From the NCBI GenBank assembly GCA_036004405.1, contig DASYRM010000079.1:1-50638 (forward strand): DNA of 50,638 nt, in the 5' to 3' direction. Positions 44,307-50,638 of this stretch are shown here, one piece after another. Source of the stretch: DASYRM01 sp036004405. Lineage in GTDB: Bacteria; Acidobacteriota; Vicinamibacteria; Vicinamibacterales; UBA2999. The notes beneath the pieces are model-generated. The model saw nothing but the letters and a program-made list of their open reading frames with translations. It searched no databases and was not told the origin of the DNA. Positions within the stretch are counted from its first letter, which is position 1. Each line of letters begins with the position of its first letter. Made by a program: the position numbers and the translations under genes.

Positions 44307-45425
44307 GTGGTGATCCCTCGGCGAACCATTCAGTGGGCGGGCTGGCGCGGCGCCGTCATCGGCGGCCTGTTGCTGGCGGCCACGGGGTGTGAGGCTCCTG
44401 CGGCCGACGTTCCCTCCTGGGAAGCTGGCAACCCGATCCGGCCCCTTCCCGTGTCGCCGATCGGGCCCGATATCGACCTGTCGACCCTCAAGACGCCACC
44501 CACGCCCGAGCGCGTGCGGCTGGGGCGCTGGCTCTTTTACGACGCGCGGCTGTCCGCGGACGGCACCGTGTCGTGCGCCACCTGCCACGAGCCGGAGCAC
44601 GCCTTTTCGCAAGGCACCCCCGTGGCCACCGGCATTCGCGGCCAGAAGGGCAAGCGCAAGGCGCCCACGTTCATCAATCAGGCGGTGACGCTCTACCCGC
44701 ACTTCTTCTGGGACGGCCGCGCCGGCTCGCTCGAGGAGCAGGCCCTGGGGCCCGTGGCCAATCCGATCGAGATGGGCAACACGCACGAGCAGATGGTGTC
44801 CACGGTCTCGAGCGTGCCCGGCTACCGCAAGTATTTCGTCGAAGCGTTCGGCAGCGACGCGGTCACCAAGGAACGCATCGCGCAGGCGATTGCCGACTAC
44901 GAGCGGACGAGGATGAGCGGCAACTCGCCGTATGACCGCTGGCGCCGCACCCGCGACGCCACCGCCGTGCCGGCCGAGGTGAAGCTCGGACACGAGCTGT
45001 TCTTCGGCAAGGGCGGCTGCGTGCAGTGCCACGTGGGCAGCCGGTTCACCGACAACAACTTCCACAACATCGGCATCGGCTGGGACGAGAAGACGAGGAC
45101 GTTCACCGACGAAGGCCGCTACGAGACCACCAAGGGCACGGCCAACGAGGGCTTTGCCGAGTCCGATCGGGGTGCGTTCAAGACGCCGACGCTGCGCGAG
45201 TTGGGCACGCGCGCGCCCTACATGCACGACGGTTCGGTCGGGACGCTGCGCGAGGTCATGGAGTACTACAACCGCGGCGGCAACAAGAACCCGTATCTCG
45301 ACCCGAAGATGCCGGTGAAGCCGCTCGGGCTCACCGCGGCCGAGATCGACGCGCTGGTGGCGATGATGAACGCGCTCAACGGCGAAGGCTACGCCGATAC
45401 CGCCCCCACCAGCTTTCCGAAATAG
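44307..45425 (+). CDS. Di-haem cytochrome c peroxidase, MauG/CcpA family lipoprotein
   Basis: A 372-residue periplasmic di-haem protein. A lipoprotein signal (GGLLLAATGC, with Cys as lipid site) is followed by the first haem motif CATCH in VSCATCHEPEHAFS, then RAPTFINQAV-type spacing, and the second haem motif CVQCH (GGCVQCHVGSRFTDN). The late Met/His region HDGSVGTLREVMEYYN fits CcpA/MauG enzymes. It reduces hydrogen peroxide with electrons from small cytochromes, or acts as a MauG-like oxidant. GTG 44307 or 44310; no ribosome site, so leaderless translation is likely. Followed by a REP-like palindrome. Confidence 0.93.
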   Translation: MVIPRRTIQWAGWRGAVIGGLLLAATGCEAPAADVPSWEAGNPIRPLPVSPIGPDIDLSTLKTPPTPERVRLGRWLFYDARLSADGTVSCATCHEPEHAFSQGTPVATGIRGQKGKRKAPTFINQAVTLYPHFFWDGRAGSLEEQALGPVANPIEMGNTHEQMVSTVSSVPGYRKYFVEAFGSDAVTKERIAQAIADYERTRMSGNSPYDRWRRTRDATAVPAEVKLGHELFFGKGGCVQCHVGSRFTDNNFHNIGIGWDEKTRTFTDEGRYETTKGTANEGFAESDRGAFKTPTLRELGTRAPYMHDGSVGTLREVMEYYNRGGNKNPYLDPKMPVKPLGLTAAEIDALVAMMNALNGEGYADTAPTSFPK

Positions 45426-45430
45426 CGGAC

Positions 45431-45480
45431 GGGCCGCCTGAAGGCGGCCCCTACGCCTGCGCGGACCTGAAGGCGGCCCT
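45431..45480. repeat. REP-like palindrome plus degenerate second copy
   Basis: GGGCCGCCT/AGGCGGCCC, 9 bp with GA between, at 45431-45450, followed by CTACG. A truncated copy (acctgaaggcggccct) at 45465-45480 runs into the stop codon of the aminopeptidase. It lies between convergent genes. Confidence 0.7.
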
Positions 45481-48082
45481 ACTTCTGTGCGGACAGCCAG
45501 CGCGTGAACGGCGCCGACTGGCGCTGGTCGAGCGCCACGCACGACTCGATGCGCTCGAGCGACTGCTGCAGGCTGCGCGCCGCCGGCGGTACCGGGTTCT
45601 TTTCGAAGAACGCCCGGATGTCGGCCGCCCGTTCGGTGGAGCAGAAGCCGCCGAGCGCGCTCACGATGCCCGGGATGCCCTGAAACACGCCGAGCTTCTC
45701 CGTCAGCTGCGCCCAGTGCGACTTCACGAACGCCCACGCCATCTCCTGGGCGTCCGGCTGGTTCAACAGCAGGCCGATGAGCGTCGAGGTGTCCTGGGAC
45801 CGCACGTCGGCTGAACTGGCGAATTCGAGCGTGCGGGTCACCAGCGCTGGATCGCGGAACCAGCCGAGCGCGTTGAAGAACCGGTAGTACTCCTCGGGCG
45901 CCGAGCGCGCCGTGGCGATCTGGGCCATGTAGCGGTCATAGAGCGCGCGGTCGCCGCCGGCCGCCGCGGTGCGGAGCACCGCGTTGACCACGTTGGGCGG
46001 CACCGCCGAGTGATCGTCGAGATAGGCAAGCGCCAGCGCGCGGGCGCGCTGCTGCACACCGGTGTCGTCGGCGGTGTCGCCAAGCAGCATCAGCAGGGTG
46101 GCGCGACGACCTTGGATGCCGTCGGCATCGGTCGCGCGGCCCGGAAGGCCGAGCGACTCGAGGACCGGGCCGAAGCGCGCGCGAATCCACCCCTTGAACG
46201 CGGCGCGCTGGTTGTGGTCGGCCACCGAGGTCACCACCGCGCCCACGCGAGCCGACACGTCGTCGATCACCGACGGCGTATCGTCACCAGCCATCACCGC
46301 GGCCAGCTCCAGATAGGTCCCGATGTCGTGGCGGCCGGCGCGAACCATCCGCCACTCGTCGCCCACGAGCGTCACACGCTCGGGCGCCTTCAGCGTCGCG
46401 GCGGTCTTGCCCAGCGCCAGCACCGCTTCCGGGCCGTAATCCGAGAAATAGTAGCCGCGGCTCTCGGCGTTGATGAAGGCCGGCCCGGAGCCGCCCTGCA
46501 CCCGGAACACCTGCGTCGGCTCCTTCATCAGCTCGCAGCGCGGCGCTTGCCCCTGGCGCGTGATGCACACCGGAATCGTCCACTGCTGCGACGCCGATGA
46601 CGACGGCGCCGCCACGTCCGGGCTGCCGTAGAAGCGCTGCTGCGTCAGCGTCACCTCGCTCGTGCCCTGGCTGTTCTTGATCTGCGCCGAGATGACGGGA
46701 GCGCCCGTCTGATCGACGAAGGTCTTCATGATCTGATCGACGGGTTTCCCGGTGACGCGCGTCATCTCGGTCCAGAAGTCCTCGCCGGCGGCGTTGCCGT
46801 AGGCGTATTTCTTCAAGTACGAGGACACGCCCTGTCGGAAGGCCTCGGGGCCGACGAACGCCTCGATCATGTTGAGCACGCCCGACGTCTTCTCGTAGGC
46901 GATCGGATCGAAGACCTCGTTGATCTCGTCCGGCGTGGACACGTGCGTGCGGATGGCCCGGGTGGAGCGGAGCGCGTCGAGGCCGAGCGCCTTCTGGGTC
47001 TCCTCGGTGGCGTGCAGATCCATGCGCCACTCCGGCTTCCACGCCGCCAACGGCTTGTTGGCGGCCCAGGTGGCGAAGCCTTCGTTGAGCCAGATGTCGT
47101 CCCACCATTTCATCGTCACCAGATCGCCGAACCACTGGTGCGCGATCTCGTGGGCGGTCACCGACGCGATGCTCTTGCGCAGGTCCACCGACGACCGCTC
47201 GGGGTCGGCCAGCAGCATCCGCTCGCGGAACGTGATGAGGCCGGCGTTCTCCATCGCGCCGGCGGCGAAGTCGGGCACCCCAACGATGTCCAGCTTTCCG
47301 AACGGGTACTTGATGCCGAAGTACTGGTTGAAGAACGCCACCTGCTGCTCGGCGGCGGTCAAGGCGAAGCCGGTGAGCGGCAGCTTGTCCGGAGTCGAGC
47401 AGATGCGGATCGGGATGCCTTCTGCGCCGCCGTCACGGCACACGAAGTCGCCCACGAGCATGGCCACCAGGTAGGTGGACATCTTGGGCGTGGTGGCGAA
47501 CGCCACCGTGTGCGTTCCCGGCTCGGGGCCCGGCGTGTCGGAGATCTGGCGCCCGTTCGACAGCGCCGTGTCGGCCGCGGCGACGGTCAGCGAGATGTCG
47601 AAAGTGGCCTTGTAGGCCGGTTCGTCGAAGGAGGGGAACGCGCGCCGCGCGTCGGTGGCCTCCATCTGTGACACGGCGTAGCGGCGGCCGTTGGCCTCGC
47701 TCAGGTAGAACCCGCGCAGCTTGTCGTTCAGGAGCCCGCTGTAGGTGACGGCAATCGACGCCGCGCCGGAGGGCAGCGGGCGATCCACCGTGAAGGTCGC
47801 CATCTCCTTCTTGGCGTCCTCGGTGACGCGTGCACGCTGCGTCTGGCCGCCCGCGGTGACGGTGACGTCGCCGAAGGTGATCTCGGCCCCGTGGAGCGTG
47901 ATCGTCGTCGTCGGCTTCGCGATCTGCACGCGAATCGTCTCGCGTCCGCGGAATGTCGCCTTGGTGAGGTCGGGCGCGAACCACAGCGTGTAATGTTCTG
48001 GCGTGACGCCGCCCGGCAACCGCTGGGCGAAGGCCGGGACGGCGAGCAACAGCGCCGCCACGACGAGGAGAAGTCTTCGCAT
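45479..48082 (-). CDS. M1-family metalloaminopeptidase, exported
   Basis: An 867-residue zinc aminopeptidase. Signal peptide MRRLLLVVAALLLAVPAFA. The exopeptidase motif GAMEN is at residues 275-279, and the zinc site HEIAHQWFGD (311 onward) with Glu334 in WLNEGFATW. A long alpha-helical C-terminal domain (ERAP1_C-like) ends the protein. It removes N-terminal residues from peptides, here in the periplasm. ATG 48082 is the first codon of the signal peptide. It is divergent from the lipoprotein gene by 153 bp; the strand between holds no other gene. Confidence 0.95.
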   Translation of the reverse strand: MRRLLLVVAALLLAVPAFAQRLPGGVTPEHYTLWFAPDLTKATFRGRETIRVQIAKPTTTITLHGAEITFGDVTVTAGGQTQRARVTEDAKKEMATFTVDRPLPSGAASIAVTYSGLLNDKLRGFYLSEANGRRYAVSQMEATDARRAFPSFDEPAYKATFDISLTVAAADTALSNGRQISDTPGPEPGTHTVAFATTPKMSTYLVAMLVGDFVCRDGGAEGIPIRICSTPDKLPLTGFALTAAEQQVAFFNQYFGIKYPFGKLDIVGVPDFAAGAMENAGLITFRERMLLADPERSSVDLRKSIASVTAHEIAHQWFGDLVTMKWWDDIWLNEGFATWAANKPLAAWKPEWRMDLHATEETQKALGLDALRSTRAIRTHVSTPDEINEVFDPIAYEKTSGVLNMIEAFVGPEAFRQGVSSYLKKYAYGNAAGEDFWTEMTRVTGKPVDQIMKTFVDQTGAPVISAQIKNSQGTSEVTLTQQRFYGSPDVAAPSSSASQQWTIPVCITRQGQAPRCELMKEPTQVFRVQGGSGPAFINAESRGYYFSDYGPEAVLALGKTAATLKAPERVTLVGDEWRMVRAGRHDIGTYLELAAVMAGDDTPSVIDDVSARVGAVVTSVADHNQRAAFKGWIRARFGPVLESLGLPGRATDADGIQGRRATLLMLLGDTADDTGVQQRARALALAYLDDHSAVPPNVVNAVLRTAAAGGDRALYDRYMAQIATARSAPEEYYRFFNALGWFRDPALVTRTLEFASSADVRSQDTSTLIGLLLNQPDAQEMAWAFVKSHWAQLTEKLGVFQGIPGIVSALGGFCSTERAADIRAFFEKNPVPPAARSLQQSLERIESCVALDQRQSAPFTRWLSAQK

Positions 48083-48235
48083 GAAATCCACGATAGCAGA
48101 GTTTTCAGGGCCGTCAGGCCCCTGGGACGAGCAGTGGGACGACTTGCGCGAACGGGCAGATTCTGGCTTCATGAGATCTGACAGGCGCACAATGGCCGTG
48201 CTGGCGCCCGGGCCGGCCTGCGAGGAGGCACAGTG

Positions 48236-48901
48236 ATGAATCGTTTGGCTTTCGCGGTTGCGGTGGCAGGGTTGTGTGCGGCCTGCGGGGGAGGGTCCAC
48301 GACCACGTCCGAAGCGCCGGCGGGCGGTGACGGTGCGGCGCCGGCCGCGAGCGCCCCGGCTCCGGCACCGCTCCCGGTGGTGCGCGAGTTCACGGTACCG
48401 GACGGCACGCAGCTGAAACTCGATCTCGTGACGCCGCTCGACTCGGACTCGAGCAAGGTCGAAGACACCGTGCGCGCGACGCTTCGCGAATCCGTCGCGG
48501 TGGACGGCACCACCGTCCTGCCTGTCGGTACCGAGCTGACCGGTACTGTGACCGACGCAGAGGGCTCCGGCCGCGTCAAGGGGCGCGCGCGCCTCGGCTT
48601 CCGCTTCAACACGCTCCGCGCTGGCAAGGAGCGGTACGAGATTCAGACCGCGCCGATCTCGCTCGAGGCCGAACCGACCAAGAAGGAAGACGCCAAGAAG
48701 ATCGGGATCGGCGCCGGCATCGGCGCGGCGGTCGGGGCTATCGCCGGCGGCGCGAGCGGGGCGGCGAAGGGCGCGGCCATCGGCGCCGGCGGTGGCACCG
48801 GCGTGGTGCTTGCCACCAAGGGGAAGGAAGTGCGGCTCGGCGCGGGCGCCAACGTGACCGCGCATCTGACCGCGCCGCTGAAGGTGCAGCTGGGATCTTG
48901 A
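48236..48901 (+). CDS. Glycine-zipper lipoprotein of unknown function
   Basis: A 221-residue lipoprotein: lipobox LCAAC, then a Ser/Thr/Ala/Pro-rich linker. A beta-rich domain follows (REFTVPDGTQLKLDLVTPLDSD; VRATLRESVAVDGTTVLPVG), resembling TraB/TrbI-like periplasmic fragments. A strong glycine-zipper-type stretch follows (GIGAGIGAAVGAIAGGASG), then a final strand region. Glycine zippers insert in or span membranes in related outer-membrane proteins. ATG 48236 has GAGGAGG upstream at good spacing; GTG 48233 is just before it. Its stop touches the two-hairpin repeat. Confidence 0.82.
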   Translation: MNRLAFAVAVAGLCAACGGGSTTTSEAPAGGDGAAPAASAPAPAPLPVVREFTVPDGTQLKLDLVTPLDSDSSKVEDTVRATLRESVAVDGTTVLPVGTELTGTVTDAEGSGRVKGRARLGFRFNTLRAGKERYEIQTAPISLEAEPTKKEDAKKIGIGAGIGAAVGAIAGGASGAAKGAAIGAGGGTGVVLATKGKEVRLGAGANVTAHLTAPLKVQLGS

Positions 48902-48967
48902 ATAGCGAACCGGCGTTAAGCCGGTTTGCCAGATACTGCGCGTGGCCCGCGTTCTCAGCGGGCCACG
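48901..48967. repeat. Two-hairpin repeat module, copy B
   Basis: Positions 48901-48933 are the exact reverse complement of 15140-15172 (33 nt). Hairpin 48941-48967 (10-bp CGTGGCCCGC/GCGGGCCACG, loop GTTCTCA) corresponds to 15105-15133 with paired changes in the stem. The loop contains the stop codon (TGA on the minus strand) of the 48955 gene. Copies A and B are in opposite orientation 33.8 kb apart. Confidence 0.8.
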
Positions 48968-49791
48968 CCAGCCCGATCCAGGGCCTGGCGGATGGCGGCC
49001 ACCGCGGCATCCGCGCCGGCTTCGTCACCAATCGACGCGGGGAGCGCGGCCGACACGGCTCGCACGCGCGCCGCCGCCAGCGCCGCGTCGTCGGTCAGCT
49101 GTGCGGCGTCGTCCCAGCGCGCGAGCTCCAGCGCCGCGCGCGTCAAGTGATCCGGACGGTTCATGAACGAGCGGACCACCGGCGACATCGACCTTCTTGA
49201 TCCCCCCATCGCTCGCAGCAGCCCCACCCGCGCCAGCCAGGGCATGGCGGCTGGCATCCGTCCCAGACTGTCGCGATCGCGGCTGGAGCGTCCCGCGCCC
49301 GGGGCGTCCAGCAGTGCGACCGCCTCGACGGTGACGGGAAAGCGCGCCGCAAACGTCCGCGCATAGGCCGCGCCGATGCCGGCCCCCGCGATCACGAAGG
49401 GCGGCTTTTCTCCGGCGCCAGCCAGCAGCGCCTGCAGCTCCAGCGGCACGCGGCCCGGATCGAACGGCTCGTCGCCCTGCTCGCTCCAGCCCAGCCCGGC
49501 GCGGTCGTAGCTGCAGACACGCGTCAGCGGCTCGAGGGCCTCCTGCACCCGCGCCCAGCTTGACGAGAGCCCCGACGCCGGGGCTTCGAGCACTACGATG
49601 GGCGCGCCGCGTCCGGTGCAGTAGATGTGCAGCTGGTGTCCGCCCACGTCCACGAGGCGCCCGGGATGCGGGTATCGCCGTCGCTCGAGCGACGTGGTGA
49701 CGCCCTGATAGGTGGTGCCGGCCAGCGCCACGAGCACCACGATCGCCAGGCCGGCGCGCACCGGCCGCGGCACGTAGAGGCTGAACCCCAC
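48955..49791 (-). CDS. Alpha/beta hydrolase-fold protein lacking the catalytic serine
   Basis: A 278-residue protein with one N-terminal membrane helix (residues 10-27). Its fold is of the type VDVGGHQLHIYCTGRGAP…VVLEAPASGLSSSWARV…YDRAGLGWSEQG, close to known alpha/beta hydrolases. Where these have the nucleophile elbow GHSFGG, this reads FVIAGAGIGAA, with Gly138 in place of Ser. No late catalytic His is seen; the C-terminus is shorter than usual by 50 or so residues. So it is probably non-catalytic, perhaps a binding or sensory protein. GTG 49791 follows directly on the TAG of the sigma-54 regulator, so they are coupled. Confidence 0.75.
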   Translation of the reverse strand: MGFSLYVPRPVRAGLAIVVLVALAGTTYQGVTTSLERRRYPHPGRLVDVGGHQLHIYCTGRGAPIVVLEAPASGLSSSWARVQEALEPLTRVCSYDRAGLGWSEQGDEPFDPGRVPLELQALLAGAGEKPPFVIAGAGIGAAYARTFAARFPVTVEAVALLDAPGAGRSSRDRDSLGRMPAAMPWLARVGLLRAMGGSRRSMSPVVRSFMNRPDHLTRAALELARWDDAAQLTDDAALAAARVRAVSAALPASIGDEAGADAAVAAIRQALDRAGVAR

Positions 49792-50637
<846 letters not shown>

Positions 50638-50638
50638 G

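Overview
The window is GC-rich, densely packed bacterial DNA from a Gram-negative organism, with signal peptides, lipoproteins, an OprO/P-type porin and an outer-membrane DUF5916 barrel. The mix of a cytochrome-fused PVA-dehydrogenase-like quinoprotein, DUF5916/CBM9, CotH, carboxypeptidase-Q-like M28, a TMTC-like TPR membrane protein and many two-component proteins suggests Acidobacteriota, perhaps Vicinamibacteria. No rRNA or marker gene confirms this.

Layout: 1-4903 is a minus-strand signalling block (HD-GYP regulator, sigma-54 NtrC-type regulator, PAS kinase, CheY-like regulator, and a receiver-PAS protein cut by the left edge). 5165-7644 holds the quinoprotein and a DUF2306 membrane gene interrupted by a UGA. 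7687-12541 holds an FMN reductase with a small kinase, then a hybrid kinase coupled to a secreted hydrolase. 12579-15118 is a TMTC-like protein and an exported methyltransferase. 15178-17582 is a CotH-porin pair. 17764-21257 holds a PycTM-like membrane protein divergent from a haem protein and an M28 peptidase. 21302-23902 holds a YjbQ-like protein, a RibD/DHFR-fold protein and bacterioferritin.

23942-28121 is an acyl-CoA (probably methylcrotonyl-CoA) carboxylase operon. Its alpha subunit is split into biotin carboxylase and biotin carrier genes, followed by two small coupled genes of unknown role. 28270-33206 has a second NtrC-type regulator, YihY, a YyaL-type thioredoxin-domain protein and a small unknown gene. 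33426-35663 is the DUF5916 barrel. tRNA-Leu(UAA) at 35853 is followed by a roughly 1 kb hicAB island closed by a copy of the tRNA 3' part. Next come three envelope or glycan genes (36935-40866), a GGDEF/HD-GYP protein, an esterase divergent from a di-haem peroxidase, an M1 aminopeptidase, a glycine-zipper lipoprotein, an apparently dead alpha/beta hydrolase, and a third sigma-54 activator cut by the right edge.

Two non-coding themes stand out. First, convergent gene ends carry palindromic repeats: one family with variable, base-paired stems and a CGTAG foot, and a two-hairpin module found twice (15105 and 48901) whose loop holds the stop codon of the adjacent gene. Second, several start codons lie only 5-11 nt from a good -10 box, suggesting frequent leaderless transcripts, including a two-way promoter at 44292. 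No CRISPR array, rRNA, intact insertion sequence or integrase was seen, and no gene-free stretch exceeds 300 bases.
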